From Pullulanibacillus pueri (lineage in GTDB: Bacteria; Bacillota; Bacilli; Bacillales; Sporolactobacillaceae): a DNA stretch of 59,160 nucleotides. The notes beneath the pieces are model-generated. The model was not told the origin of the DNA. It did not search any database and saw only the letters and a list, made by a program, of their open reading frames with translations. The DNA lies in contig NZ_BMFV01000031.1 in NCBI RefSeq assembly GCF_014639255.1, positions 1 through 59,160 on the forward strand, written 5' to 3'. The position numbers were made by a program, and so were the translations under genes. Of this stretch, positions 28,206 to 37,874 are shown piece by piece; positions within the stretch are counted from its first letter, which is position 1, and each line of letters begins with the position of its first letter.

Positions 28206-29672
28206 TTGATTAAAAGCCCAACACCAGATACTAAACCATTAAAAAAAGGTCCCATTTTAGTCATTATGATTTTAGGTGCTTTCTTTGCTATTTTTAATCA
28301 AACGACAATGACTGTCGCTCTTCCCACGCTCATGGATGACTTCAATATACAAGCTTCAACTGGACAATGGCTGACTACTGGTTATATGTTAGTCAACGGT
28401 GTGCTTATCCCTGTTACTGGCTTTCTAATGCAGCGTTTTACGACGCGACAGTTATTCCAAAGCTCGATGTTTATTTTCCTCATAGGAACCCTTGTCTCTG
28501 CCTTAGCTCCCCACTTTTCTATCCTTCTTATTGGACGTCTCATCCAAGCGGCCAGTACCGGGATTATCATGCCATTACTCATGAATGTCGTATTATCCCT
28601 TTTTCCTCCAGAAAAAAGAGGCACTGCGATGGGAATGGTCGGGCTGGCCATCATATTTGCGCCTGCAATAGGCCCTACACTTACGGGTTACGTTCTCGAT
28701 GCTTTCCCTTGGCAAACTTTATTTTACGGCATGATTCCTTTTGTTATCATCATTATCATTTGTGGTTTTATTTTTCTAAAAAATGTATCTGAAACAACGC
28801 CGAGTCGGATTGACGTGATGAGTTTAATTCTTTCAACAATAGGATTTGGTGGACTTCTTTATGGGTTCAGTGAAGCTGGAAACGAAGGCTGGAGCAACAT
28901 TGAGGTCATCCTCTCGTTACTCATAGGGGCGATAACCATTGGATTATTCACATGGAGACAATTAATCTCTAGTCACCCTTTCCTTGACCTTAAGGCTTTT
29001 AAATATAATATGTTTTCTTTAACAACAATCATTAATTGTGTTATTACAATGGTCATGTATGCAGATATGATTCTATTACCGTTATACCTTCAAAACGCTA
29101 GGGGATTTACTGCGTTAGAGGCGGGAGTCTTAATGTTACCTGGGGCTCTATTAATGGGGCTATTAAGCCCTGTCGTTGGAAAACTCTTCGATCGCTTCGG
29201 GGCAAAATGGCTTTCAATCATTGGGATTACAATAATCCTGTTTACCACATATAGCTTTACAAACTTAACGGATTCAACGAGCTATACCTTTCTGATCTTG
29301 TTATATGCCGGTCGTCGTGTGGGCATGGCGTTATTTTTAATGCCGATCCAAACCGCAGGACTTAATCAACTCCCTTCTCGTCTTAATGCCCATGGCACCG
29401 CTATTTCAAACGCCGCTCGGCAAGTCGCTGGTGCGATAGGCACTTCTTTGCTTGTCACGATTATGACAAACAGAACAAAAACACATCTCAAAGAGATTAT
29501 GACACTTCATGCCACAAGTGGTGAATCCCAAGCTCATATGGTGATGGATGCTTCCATCCAAGGGATTAGCGATGCCTATCTGACTATCTTGATCGTCGGG
29601 GTTATTAGTTTAATCCTATCCTTCTTTATCAAAAAAGTAGAACGAGCAGAACAAACAGGGAATGAAGCGTGA
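28206..29672 (+). CDS. MFS multidrug exporter, DHA2 (EmrB/QacA) family
   Basis: 488-residue proton-driven exporter with about 14 membrane helices. Family motifs: NQTTMTVALPTLMDDF in helix 1 (motif D1), LTTGYMLVNGVLIPVTGFLMQRF, FPPEKRGTAMGMVGLAIIFAPAIGPTLTGYVLD (motif C). Translation starts at TTG (28206), preceded by AGGAAAGG; the ATG at 28201 is in another frame and stops at once. It resembles LmrB/YhcA-type efflux pumps. No regulator gene is adjacent, so control is unclear. A strong hairpin terminator follows 80 bases after the stop. Confidence 0.92.
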   Translation: MIKSPTPDTKPLKKGPILVIMILGAFFAIFNQTTMTVALPTLMDDFNIQASTGQWLTTGYMLVNGVLIPVTGFLMQRFTTRQLFQSSMFIFLIGTLVSALAPHFSILLIGRLIQAASTGIIMPLLMNVVLSLFPPEKRGTAMGMVGLAIIFAPAIGPTLTGYVLDAFPWQTLFYGMIPFVIIIIICGFIFLKNVSETTPSRIDVMSLILSTIGFGGLLYGFSEAGNEGWSNIEVILSLLIGAITIGLFTWRQLISSHPFLDLKAFKYNMFSLTTIINCVITMVMYADMILLPLYLQNARGFTALEAGVLMLPGALLMGLLSPVVGKLFDRFGAKWLSIIGITIILFTTYSFTNLTDSTSYTFLILLYAGRRVGMALFLMPIQTAGLNQLPSRLNAHGTAISNAARQVAGAIGTSLLVTIMTNRTKTHLKEIMTLHATSGESQAHMVMDASIQGISDAYLTILIVGVISLILSFFIKKVERAEQTGNEA

Positions 29673-29754
29673 ATGAGGGGGATCTATAAAGTTTTAGTAC
29701 TTTTTCACTTATTTAATGGCATTACCATCTCCCTTGCACATTTTCCCCTAAACA

Positions 29755-29797
29755 AAAACCACTGTATATGATAACATTCAACATTTACAGTGGTTTT
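29755..29797 (+). terminator. Intrinsic terminator of the MFS exporter gene
   Basis: Perfect 12-bp inverted repeat AAAACCACTGTA / TACAGTGGTTTT with a 19-nt loop, followed by AACTTTATTTT. Also suits the convergent ypsC gene. Confidence 0.85.
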
Positions 29798-29880
29798 AAC
29801 TTTATTTTAACAATTATACCAACGGCATAGCGTCAATCAATGTAGTGCTGCCCATGATTTAACCCGTTTGTCGTCCTCAT

Positions 29881-31044
29881 TTAGCCCATGTCTGAGTGGG
29901 ACAAGGTTCCTGTCCCTCTGTCCCGCTTCTTTCCCCAAAATTGGTAGTAGTCTGTTCGAATCATACCATTAAAGAGCTTGCGTTTTTTGGTGGCTTTGCG
30001 CCCGTAGAGCTTTTCAAAGTTTTCGTTGGATGTAATAAAATAGAAAGACCAGGTATCATATTTCTTGAAAACCTCACCCATTTTACGGTACATCTCTTCA
30101 ACTTCTCTTTTTTCACCCAAGCGTTCGCCATAAGGTGGATTACCGACCATGACGCCATTTTCTTGATTTGTTGTAAAGTCAGTGACCTGCATTTGCTTAA
30201 ACTGTATAAGGTCACCAAATCCCGCTTCCATAGCATTGTTTTTCGAGAGCTCAACCATTTTATGATCGATATCTGAGCCAAAAATAGTGAGAGGTTGATC
30301 ATAGTTGGCTTTTTCATCAGCTTCTGCACGGGCTCTTTCCCATTCGTCATTCTGAAATAAAGGCCATTCTTCAGAGATAAAGTCGCGGTTGAAGCCAGGT
30401 GCAATGTTTTGGCCTATCATTGCAGCTTCAATGGGCAAAGTCCCTGATCCACAAAAAGGATCAACAAATGGCCGATCGGGTGTCCAACGTGTTAAATAGA
30501 TCATCGCTGCCGCTAATGTTTCTTTTAATGGGGCACCACTATGTAAATATCTGTAACCACGTTTATGAAGCCCCGGCCCCGTCGTGTCAATGGTCAGTGT
30601 TGCGATGTCTTTTAATAATGAGACTTCTAGCTTGTACTTAGGGCCGTCTTCATCAAACCAGTCTTGATTATAATGTTGTTTTAAGCTTTCGACAATGGCT
30701 TTCTTAGTTATCGCTTGACAGTCCGAAACACTAAAAAGCTTTGATTTTACAGATTTCCCCGAAACAGGAAATTCAGCATTAACGGGGAGATATTCTGCCC
30801 ACGGTAAGGCTTTAACCTTTTCAAAAAGTTCTTCGAAGGTTGTGGCTTTAAAGGCTCCCACTTTAATTTTCACACGATCTGCGGTTCGTAACCATAGATT
30901 GGTACGACAGATATCGTAAGGCTCACCTTTAAATGTAATCCTGCCGTTTTCCACAGTTAGGTCTTTATAGCCGAGTGCTTTGAGTTCATCTGCAGCAATG
31001 GCTTCAATTCCCATTGCTGTGGTTGCGATCAATTCTAACGACAT
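29881..31044 (-). CDS. ypsC: THUMP-domain RNA methyltransferase (YpsC/RlmL type)
   Basis: 387 residues. The N-terminal 155 residues form a ferredoxin-like plus THUMP RNA-binding unit; the C-terminal part is a Rossmann methyltransferase with FVDPFCGSGTLPIEAAMIG (motif I) and the guanine-N2 type catalytic motif VGNPPYGERLG. The family modifies guanine N2 in large-subunit rRNA (G2445 in E. coli by RlmL). GGAGG precedes the ATG. The neighbours rnpB, gpsB and ypsA are in the B. subtilis order. The C-terminus runs about 15 residues beyond the conserved end (GTGTLSHSDMG), unremarkable. Confidence 0.93.
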   Translation of the reverse strand: MSLELIATTAMGIEAIAADELKALGYKDLTVENGRITFKGEPYDICRTNLWLRTADRVKIKVGAFKATTFEELFEKVKALPWAEYLPVNAEFPVSGKSVKSKLFSVSDCQAITKKAIVESLKQHYNQDWFDEDGPKYKLEVSLLKDIATLTIDTTGPGLHKRGYRYLHSGAPLKETLAAAMIYLTRWTPDRPFVDPFCGSGTLPIEAAMIGQNIAPGFNRDFISEEWPLFQNDEWERARAEADEKANYDQPLTIFGSDIDHKMVELSKNNAMEAGFGDLIQFKQMQVTDFTTNQENGVMVGNPPYGERLGEKREVEEMYRKMGEVFKKYDTWSFYFITSNENFEKLYGRKATKKRKLFNGMIRTDYYQFWGKKRDRGTGTLSHSDMG

Positions 31045-31178
31045 AGGTAGCCTCCAATAATTAGATATTAATATGTACTGATGCTCATCACTCTATGTAT
31101 GTACAGTCTCATCACTTGGATTTTAACGTAAAACAAGGAACAGTTACAAATCTCGCCTTACAAAATAGGTGAGAAGCT

Positions 31179-31343
31179 ATGAGAAAAACCGAGAGTAAAG
31201 CATACCCGTTCCCTATTCCGTTAGGCATAAAATTGCTTTTCACCAAAAGTCAACATCAACAACAGCCACTCATTGGACTTCAAATTATAAATTCTGGTAT
31301 TATACAAAAAACGCAATATCTTCTCGTTCCTTACTCTTTATAA
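31179..31343 (+). CDS. Possible 54-residue small protein
   Basis: Small open frame on the strand opposite its neighbours, between ypsC and rnpB. ATG preceded by AGGTGAG five bases upstream; the product starts MRKTESKAYPFPIPLG and has no membrane helix, cysteine or known motif. It stops just before the rnpB terminator. It could be a real small gene or a chance frame with a ribosome-like site. Confidence 0.3.
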   Translation: MRKTESKAYPFPIPLGIKLLFTKSQHQQQPLIGLQIINSGIIQKTQYLLVPYSL

Positions 31344-31350
31344 AACAAAA

Positions 31351-31367
31351 AGCCCCATAAAGGGACT
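31351..31367 (-). terminator. Intrinsic terminator of rnpB
   Basis: On the minus strand AGTCCC-TTTAT-GGGGCT followed by TTTTTGTTTTA, eight bases past the RNase P RNA end. Confidence 0.75.
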
Positions 31368-31375
31368 GGTTGCTT

Positions 31376-31794
31376 CAGTGTTGTTAAGTCTGTAAGCCAT
31401 GTTCTGTTCCAATGTACTGAATAACGAAGCAAGACTTCTCGTACTTTTGGTGGTAATCATCTATCTACAGGCTAATCGCCTGTCCCTCCTTCAGTTCATT
31501 TCCTTCTGGAGAGTTCCTCTACCAAATTTGAGTTTCTCGCTCGAGGGGTTTACCGCGTTCCACTTCCCGTGTTTCCTTGGGAACTCCGTCACTGTGGCAC
31601 TTTTCAGAGAGGTCACACCATATCCAAATGGACTTAGGCGCTTCTCTCGCCGTTAGCCCGGACGCCATGCCGAGCTACCCTAGCTTATTTTTTGACTAGG
31701 CACGAACACTACGATCATCTCAGATCGTGCGAGCATGGACTTTCCTCTATACTCTCAAGTGGAGTACAGCGATTACCCAACCTCAACAACACTG
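31376..31794 (-). ncRNA. rnpB: RNase P RNA, class B (Bacillus type)
   Basis: Catalytic RNA that matures tRNA 5' ends together with RnpA. On the minus strand the conserved elements follow in order: GGTAATCGCTG, AGAGGAAAGTCCATGCTCGCAC (CR-I), GTGTTCGTGCCTAG, GTGCCACAGTGACG, GTGGAACGCGGTAAACCCCTCGAGCGAGAAAC-type CR-II/III, GATAGATGATTACCACC and ACATGGCTTACAG. Ends were set by the closing P1 helix (CAGTGTTGTTGAG pairs with CTTAACAACACTG). Its place before gpsB and ypsA is as in B. subtilis. An 85-codon open frame on the opposite strand is an artefact of this gene. Confidence 0.96.
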
Positions 31795-31869
31795 TCACAA
31801 AAATTAATTATACTAAAACACAAGAGAAAACGCAAGTGTTTAGCATTGGCAATTCATAGAAAAGCTTAA

Positions 31870-32175
31870 TCAATCCTGTAAACGACTACCAAACACATGC
31901 TTCTCAAGATTAGACAATCGTTTCAGAATATCATAATTAGTCTGTCCTTGTGCAGCCATAGGGCGCCGTTGCTCTGATTTTTGTTGTGTCAGTTCTTGTT
32001 TCATACGTGCATTTTCTTGTCTTAACCTTTGAATTTCTCGATTCATAGCTTCGTAATCTTTTATTATGGTATCCAAAAACTGATCAACATCATCAGGAGA
32101 ATACCCCCGTAAAGCTGTTTTGAAATCTTGTTCGAGAATATCTTTTGTCGTTAATTGCGTTAATTTATTGTCCAA
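31870..32175 (-). CDS. gpsB: Cell division protein GpsB
   Basis: 101-residue DivIVA-like coiled-coil protein that helps move penicillin-binding protein 1 between the septum and side wall. The N-terminal lipid-binding domain shows KLTQLTTKDILEQDF and the family motif RGYSPDDVDQFLDTIIKDYE; a coiled coil follows (MNREIQRLRQENARMKQEL) and then a short linker with a C-terminal trimerising helix YDILKRLSNLEKHVFG. Start is TTG at 32175 with GAGGTGA upstream. Neighbours ypsA and rnpB are as in B. subtilis. Confidence 0.95.
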   Translation of the reverse strand: MDNKLTQLTTKDILEQDFKTALRGYSPDDVDQFLDTIIKDYEAMNREIQRLRQENARMKQELTQQKSEQRRPMAAQGQTNYDILKRLSNLEKHVFGSRLQD

Positions 32176-32243
32176 TGAACGTCACCTCAAGCCATTGACA
32201 TGATAATTTATATTGTTTCAGACCAACAGAAAATTGTCAATCA

Positions 32244-32813
32244 TTATTGTGACCAATATCTTGGATCGCTCTCGATCAAATCTTGTGAAGCCGCTTCTAA
32301 ATCATAACGATTAACATAAATAATGGGGTAATCCCCTGTCATTTGTTTTTGTTTTGCCGGAGTAAGATAATAACTTGGCGACCCCGGTGTTTCTTCATCA
32401 TACAAGACGAGGAGTCCATCACTCTTTTGTATGATGAAATCATTTTTCAGTCTAAGCTGCCCCGGATTTTCATAAGGGCGCTTTGTGATACTTTCAACAA
32501 AATCCGCTTCACTTAAGATCATTTGATATTTCTCTTTGGCAGGATCTGGCCAGCGCGCTTCTTGCTCAAGGAATGGGGTCAAAATACACAATTGCACTTG
32601 AGGATAGTCATCCCTTAATTCTAGTACAAGCTCTGAAGCCCATAATTCAACCCCTGGCTGTCCACTTGTTAAAAACCACTCTGTACCTTCATTAATAAAA
32701 GATAGCAGTTGGTTCCTTAATGCATGCTTAATCACCTTTAAACCAGGGTGATCATCATTAAAAATGCCAAGTTCGTGAGGTTTATATCCAGTAATTGCTA
32801 ATACATTAACCAT
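32244..32813 (-). CDS. ypsA: YpsA family protein (DUF1273, SLOG fold)
   Basis: 189-residue protein of the SLOG superfamily (nucleotide-sugar or NAD-like ligand binding). Motifs: VLAITGYKPHELGIF at the start, FLTSGQPGVELWASELVLEL, and SDGLLVLYDEETPGSPSYYL near the end. In B. subtilis and Staphylococcus YpsA influences cell division and works near GpsB; the adjacent genes agree. The ATG at 32813 has AGAGGTG upstream and matches the family N-terminus. The frame is open for another 47 codons upstream, but those residues look non-coding. Confidence 0.92.
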   Translation of the reverse strand: MVNVLAITGYKPHELGIFNDDHPGLKVIKHALRNQLLSFINEGTEWFLTSGQPGVELWASELVLELRDDYPQVQLCILTPFLEQEARWPDPAKEKYQMILSEADFVESITKRPYENPGQLRLKNDFIIQKSDGLLVLYDEETPGSPSYYLTPAKQKQMTGDYPIIYVNRYDLEAASQDLIESDPRYWSQ

Positions 32814-33079
32814 TATACACCTCTGTTCCAGGCTCAAACCATATTCATAACGACAAAAACAGTACAGATCATAACCAAAAACATCACAACAAGTAAGCGT
32901 GACATCCCTTTTCCCCCTTAAATTATCTTGCCTATTCATTGTATATCGTTTCACGATTCGACAAAAGAGGGATTTTTTCGTTCTTCGCTGACAATTGTTG
33001 TCAATAAAATGGCGTATTTTGCCTATTTATGCGCTTGCCCGGGGAATAAAAGCCTTTTCTTACTTATTTCCCTTTACTT

Positions 33080-34351
33080 TCACTTCGATTTGTGCTGAAG
33101 TCTTGCCAGCCGATGTAATACCTCAGCTCTCATCTTATGATACTTTCCTTTATTTATGATCTTTTTCTTGTCTAAAATTTCAAGGGCCTTCTCCCCATAG
33201 TACATTGCCTGTTCATAGTCTTGTTTCTGATGCTCAAGAATTTTTGCGATTTCAATACAAGAATTCACAGAAGGATAGTCTAACTCACCCACAACATAGT
33301 GATAATATTGCAAGGCAAGATCATTTTCACCCAATTTTTTATAGCATTCGCCGAGCAGCTGATACGCACCCGCACGGCTTTTATCGTGGTTAGTGTCTGT
33401 ATCCGTCAAAGCTCTAAGGACTATAATAGCTTCCCGTGTCATTCCTAAACTGGCAAACCAATGGGCAATAGCATAAGACTCCTTAGGTGTTCTCTGAACA
33501 TTTTTACCATGAAGTAGATGCGTAAGATGAATATAAAGGACAAGTAATGTCTTAATATCATCATAATTATGTTTAAAAATCCCCTCGATAAGGGAGGCCT
33601 TAGGACTCTTTAGAAACTGAAAATATAGAAAGGGTGCCATATGTCCTGGGACATCACCCGCGCGCCCTAACTCGAGAACTTTCTCTTCAATTGTTTGCAG
33701 GCGCACATTCTCCCAATCCTCTTTCCAGAGCCGCCGCGAAGCATGCAGCAGATCATAATGACCAAAAGCAGGTAGCATAGGGACCCGTTCACGCACAAAT
33801 TGCACTCGCGTCTTCACCCGAGGCCAATCAAAAGACTTGCCATTGAAGGTCACCAAGTTCGTTAAGTCTGTCACGTCTTTTAGAAAATGATAATAAAAGG
33901 CCGTTTCATGACCTGGTCCCGGTAAAAAATATTGTTTAACAACAAAATCCTCTCCTTGAATCCATCCACACCCGAGGAGAAAGATCATATGCCCTGCCCC
34001 ACTCTGAAGCCCTGTTGTTTCAGTATCAAAAAACAAGAGATCTGAAGCCTTGCGTCCTGCTGCAGACAGAGGGTGCTCTACTAAGTCATTTTGCCACATC
34101 GCTACCGCCTCATGGATGTCTGCTAAGGGATATCTCCCGTACTTCTCCTGCAAAGAGACACGTTGCTCTTTCACTAAGATCGCTTCTTGTTCATGAGTAA
34201 GGATGGAGGCTCCAAGCTGTCCTGCTGCCTCCTTCATACTTTTTTCTAATTGGATATCTGTTAATGAGACGCGCGGTGTTGTCTCCTTTTCCACATGCCC
34301 TGGCTGCTTTAAATGTTTCTTATAACGATCCAACTGTTTTTTAAGAGACAT
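33080..34351 (-). CDS. mrfB: Ribonuclease H-like exonuclease MrfB (YprB)
   Basis: 423 residues. An N-terminal region (1-100) leads to a DEDD-type 3'-5' exonuclease domain: LLFFDTETTGLQSGAGHMIFLLG (first Asp and Glu), TNLVTFNGKSFDWPRVKTR, and HNYDDIKTLLVLYIHL for the last Asp. The C-terminal 150 residues are TPR-like helices (GAYQLLGECYKKLGENDLALQYYHYVV). In B. subtilis the YprA-YprB pair repairs mitomycin lesions independently of UvrABC (MrfA helicase, MrfB nuclease). The start overlaps yprA by 11 bases; ATG at 34351 has AGGTGA eight bases upstream, better than the in-frame GTG at 34363. Confidence 0.92.
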   Translation of the reverse strand: MSLKKQLDRYKKHLKQPGHVEKETTPRVSLTDIQLEKSMKEAAGQLGASILTHEQEAILVKEQRVSLQEKYGRYPLADIHEAVAMWQNDLVEHPLSAAGRKASDLLFFDTETTGLQSGAGHMIFLLGCGWIQGEDFVVKQYFLPGPGHETAFYYHFLKDVTDLTNLVTFNGKSFDWPRVKTRVQFVRERVPMLPAFGHYDLLHASRRLWKEDWENVRLQTIEEKVLELGRAGDVPGHMAPFLYFQFLKSPKASLIEGIFKHNYDDIKTLLVLYIHLTHLLHGKNVQRTPKESYAIAHWFASLGMTREAIIVLRALTDTDTNHDKSRAGAYQLLGECYKKLGENDLALQYYHYVVGELDYPSVNSCIEIAKILEHQKQDYEQAMYYGEKALEILDKKKIINKGKYHKMRAEVLHRLARLQHKSK

Positions 34352-36611
34352 AAGTGTTCTCACCTATTAGCGCTCTTAAAAGTTTTTGAATGCCCTTTTT
34401 ATCTCCGGAATCTGTCCCAATACAAGAAGGACAACCGCTTTCGCACTGACAACGTTCGACCATTTTCAACACTTCTTTTAATAAGAATGGCATACGTTCA
34501 TACAACTTCTCACTCAATCCGATGCCTCCAGGATATTTGTCATATAAAAAGATCGTCGGCTTTTCATTATGTGGCGCTTTAATCATCGGGACAACCGCCA
34601 GATCGACAGGATCACACATGACAAATAATGGTGCCGCATGTCTTAAAATTTGAGAAATCCCCAACAACGCTTCTTCAAATTTGGTTGCACCTAACTGATT
34701 TACAAAGCTTTCAGAAAAGCTCATCCAAGCAGCGGAGGTATGCATTTCCTCCTCGGGTAAATGAATAGGCCCCCAACCTACATTATCATGGGTTTCAAAG
34801 CGGATTTTCTTAAAAAGGGTAGCTTTGGCTCGGACAGACACATCACCGTAAGCCCGCTCCATCATTTCAGAATCAACAGCGGATTTGTCAGCTTCTAGCA
34901 CATCAAGCTGAACCGCTAAATTGGCATCTGTATAATAATTGACATCGACTTGGCGAACAAAGGCTTTCTTTTCTTCCCAATCTAAGGTTTCCACTTGATA
35001 TTGTTCCCCTTGGTGCATATAAATCGCCTCTTCGTGTAAGAGAGTCATGGCACTGAAACGATCCATTTCCCCTAGCACTTTTACATTTGCCACTTGTGTT
35101 TGATCAATAATGACCACATTATCTTGTGTAGCAGATCGCAAGCTAATATTAGTTGCTGGAAAACCGTCATTCATCCAAAACCATTTTCCAGCCTGGAGAT
35201 GAAGGACATCTTCATCACTTAAAAAGCGGCAAATTTCTTCAACCTCTATCCCATCAAAGGTAGCCTCTTCCTTAAAAGGGAGTTCATAAGCCGCACACTT
35301 AATGTGGTCGACTAAAATAATAAGGTTATCAGGATTAATTCTCGCTTCCTCAGGATTCCGATCAAAAAAGTAATCAGGATGTTGAATAATATATTGGTCA
35401 AGCGGACTTGATGTCGCAACCAAGAGAATCACCGCCTCGTCCTCGCGGCGCCCTGCCCGTCCCGCTTGTTGCCATGTGCTGGAAACAGAGCCTGGATATC
35501 CCGTCATAATACAGACTTGAAGCTGACCAATATCGACTCCGAGCTCTAAAGCATTCGTGCTGACAACCCCTTGAATGTCCCCAGAGCGTAAGCCTTTTTC
35601 AATTTCCCGCCTTTCTGAAGGTAAATAGCCCCCACGGTAGGCACGAATGGTTGCCCTGTCTTTACGCCCTTTATTCAAGGTCTGTAAATAGCTCAGTAAA
35701 ATTTCAACCCGTGTTCGACTTCGAGCAAACACAATCGTTTGAATCTCGTTTTCGAGGAATTCCTTCGCTAAAGTTCGAACTTCTAAGGAAGCGCTTCGGC
35801 GTATATTCATTTGCTGATTCACAACCGGTGGATTGTAAAAGATAAAATGCTTCTTAACAGAAGGTGCCCCATTATCATCAATGAGTGTCATCTTCCGTCC
35901 TGTGAGGCGTTCGGCATGCTCTTTAGGATTCGCGATGGTTGCCGACGTACAAATGAAGGTGGGGTTACTCCCGTAATATTGACAAATCCGTTTCAAACGC
36001 CGGATGACATTCGCGACATGACTGCCAAATACACCGCGGTAAGTATGGAGCTCATCAATCACAATATACTTAAGATTTTCGAATAAAGACACCCACTTCG
36101 TATGATGGGGCAGGATTGCCGAATGAAGCATATCAGGATTCGTGATCACAATATGCCCCGCCTGCCTAATTTTTTGACGTATATTCCCTGGCGTATCGCC
36201 ATCATATGTATAACTATTTAAAGAAACGCCCATTTCATCAATGATGTCGTTCATTTCACTTTTCTGATCCTGTGCTAAGGCTTTTGTCGGAAACAAATAA
36301 AGCGCACGTTTACTTGAGTCTTTTAAAACTGTCTGAAGCACAGGCAAATTGTAACACAACGTTTTCCCTGAAGCTGTTGGTGTCACAGCAACAAGGTCTT
36401 TCTGCTGTTCAGCTATATGAAAGGCTTGCGCCTGATGTGTATATAAGGATGGGATGCCACGGCGTGTTAAAGCGTTAACGAGTCGATGATCCATCGTTTC
36501 CGGAAACGCGACCGATCGCGCAGCTTGACCAGGGATCGTCTTCCAATAGGCAATATTCTCATCTTGTTTTAATACCGATAAAATATCGGCCATTGTCTTC
36601 CGTACCTTCAT
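34341..36611 (-). CDS. mrfA: DEAD/DEAH helicase MrfA (YprA) with C-terminal zinc-binding domain
   Basis: 756-residue superfamily 2 DNA helicase. Walker A is TPTASGKTLCYNL, the DEAH-type box is IDELHTYRGVFGSH, motif III CTSATIANP and motif VI QQAGRAGRR. The C-terminal DUF1998-type domain ends with the four-cysteine cluster CQCESGCPSCIGTD. In B. subtilis this helicase works with MrfB in repair of mitomycin C damage. GAGGAGAG precedes the ATG at 36611. It is the first gene of a two-gene unit with mrfB. Confidence 0.94.
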   Translation of the reverse strand: MKVRKTMADILSVLKQDENIAYWKTIPGQAARSVAFPETMDHRLVNALTRRGIPSLYTHQAQAFHIAEQQKDLVAVTPTASGKTLCYNLPVLQTVLKDSSKRALYLFPTKALAQDQKSEMNDIIDEMGVSLNSYTYDGDTPGNIRQKIRQAGHIVITNPDMLHSAILPHHTKWVSLFENLKYIVIDELHTYRGVFGSHVANVIRRLKRICQYYGSNPTFICTSATIANPKEHAERLTGRKMTLIDDNGAPSVKKHFIFYNPPVVNQQMNIRRSASLEVRTLAKEFLENEIQTIVFARSRTRVEILLSYLQTLNKGRKDRATIRAYRGGYLPSERREIEKGLRSGDIQGVVSTNALELGVDIGQLQVCIMTGYPGSVSSTWQQAGRAGRREDEAVILLVATSSPLDQYIIQHPDYFFDRNPEEARINPDNLIILVDHIKCAAYELPFKEEATFDGIEVEEICRFLSDEDVLHLQAGKWFWMNDGFPATNISLRSATQDNVVIIDQTQVANVKVLGEMDRFSAMTLLHEEAIYMHQGEQYQVETLDWEEKKAFVRQVDVNYYTDANLAVQLDVLEADKSAVDSEMMERAYGDVSVRAKATLFKKIRFETHDNVGWGPIHLPEEEMHTSAAWMSFSESFVNQLGATKFEEALLGISQILRHAAPLFVMCDPVDLAVVPMIKAPHNEKPTIFLYDKYPGGIGLSEKLYERMPFLLKEVLKMVERCQCESGCPSCIGTDSGDKKGIQKLLRALIGENTYVS

Positions 36612-36877
36612 ATAAAGGTCTCTCCTCTACTATTATCCTCTCTATCATATCAACCTTCGAAAGGACTGCCAATGCTTTGGCACTATACTTCTATCATAAC
36701 GAATAAGCGTTCGTTTGTGGAGTAAAAAAACCTTCCAAATTTAAGGAGCTTGTAAATCGAGATTAGGATAATCGTTTCTGGCCAAAACAATCTATTATTT
36801 CCCAATTCCAGACCCTATCAAGCAAGATGTTTGGTATACTAGTAAGTAAATTCACTTTTCTTTTAGGGGGCTAATCT

Positions 36878-37453
36878 ATGTCCTTTCCAAGTTTTGAAAC
36901 TGAGAGATTATATTTACGTGAAATAACTGAACAGGATGCTGAAGATTTTTATCACGTCATGTCCTTAGATGAGGTCACCCATTATTACGGAATGGACAGC
37001 CTATCGAGTAAAGGGCAAGCGGAGCAAATTATTGCTTCGTTCAAATCCACTTACGCCAGACAGATCGGCATGCGCTGGGCGATTATTTTAAAAGAAAGTC
37101 AAACCTTTATCGGAACAATAGGTTATAACAATTTAAGTCAATGGAATAAACGTTCTGAGGTTGGGTATGAGTTACATCCACACTATTGGAATAAAGGCTA
37201 TACCTCCGAGGCTCTCAATACTTTGATTGAATATGCCTTCGATGGCTTAGGACTTTTCAGGCTAGCCGCCGTCACTTTTCCAGAAAATGCAGCTTCGGTT
37301 CATCTCCTGATCAATCAAGGCTTTAAAAAAGAAGGAGTGCTCCGAGGCTACATCTTTCAAAACAATCAATCCCATGATGCGTTACTCTTTTCGCTTCTCC
37401 GTCCGGAATGGCAAAAGGAAAGGAGTCTACAATGGACTATATCACAGAACTAA
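36878..37453 (+). CDS. GNAT N-acetyltransferase, RimJ/RimL type
   Basis: 191-residue acetyl-CoA dependent transferase: ETERLYLREITEQDAEDFYHV at the start, IGTIGYNNLSQWNKRSEVGYELHPHYWNKGYTSEAL with the acetyl-CoA loop, and AASVHLLINQGFKKEGVLRGY. The family acetylates protein N-termini, antibiotics or small amines; the substrate here is open. AGGGGGC lies upstream of the ATG. It overlaps the NUDIX gene by 22 bases. Confidence 0.9.
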   Translation: MSFPSFETERLYLREITEQDAEDFYHVMSLDEVTHYYGMDSLSSKGQAEQIIASFKSTYARQIGMRWAIILKESQTFIGTIGYNNLSQWNKRSEVGYELHPHYWNKGYTSEALNTLIEYAFDGLGLFRLAAVTFPENAASVHLLINQGFKKEGVLRGYIFQNNQSHDALLFSLLRPEWQKERSLQWTISQN

Positions 37454-37872
37454 GAAAATTAATTGGACATCGTCCGGTCATTCTCCCCGGCTCAGTAGTC
37501 ATTATTCTGAACGAAAAAGATCAGGTCCTTCTTCAGCAACGCAAACATCCTTATGGTATCTGGGGGCTCCCTGGAGGATTAATGGAGCTTGGAGAATCAA
37601 CGGAAGAAACTGCCCGAAGAGAAGTCTTTGAGGAAACCGGACTAACCGTTGGCGCTCTCGACCTTCTTGGTGTTTTTTCTGGAAAAGATTATTTCGCTGT
37701 TGCCGAAAATGGTGATGAATTTTATGTTCTCACCATTGCTTATGTGTCTCGTGAGGTATCGGGCTGTTTGACACTCCACGATGATGAATCACTTAATCTT
37801 AAGTACTTTCCAGTAGAGGAACTTCCACCCCTTGTCAAAAGCCACCAAAAGATTTTAGCGTCTTTTAGTTAA
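37432..37872 (+). CDS. NUDIX hydrolase
   Basis: 146 residues with a complete NUDIX box: GLMELGESTEETARREVFEETGL, the metal-binding Glu residues in REVFEETGL. The N-terminal PVILPGSVVIILNEKDQVLLQQRKHPYG and the loop after the box are those of ADP-ribose or nucleotide-sugar pyrophosphatases, though the substrate is unassigned. The ATG at 37432 has AGGAAAGGAG upstream inside the GNAT gene, so translation is coupled; the frame open to 37408 has no better start. Confidence 0.9.
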   Translation: MDYITELRKLIGHRPVILPGSVVIILNEKDQVLLQQRKHPYGIWGLPGGLMELGESTEETARREVFEETGLTVGALDLLGVFSGKDYFAVAENGDEFYVLTIAYVSREVSGCLTLHDDESLNLKYFPVEELPPLVKSHQKILASFS

Positions 37873-37874
37873 AA

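Noticed and set aside
31399..31656. 85-codon open frame opposite rnpB
   Set aside because: Lies wholly inside the RNase P RNA gene, whose conserved sequence explains the open frame.
32814..32954. 47-codon upstream extension of ypsA
   Set aside because: Cys- and Arg-rich, unlike the family, with no ribosome site at its start; the ATG at 32813 fits the family N-terminus.
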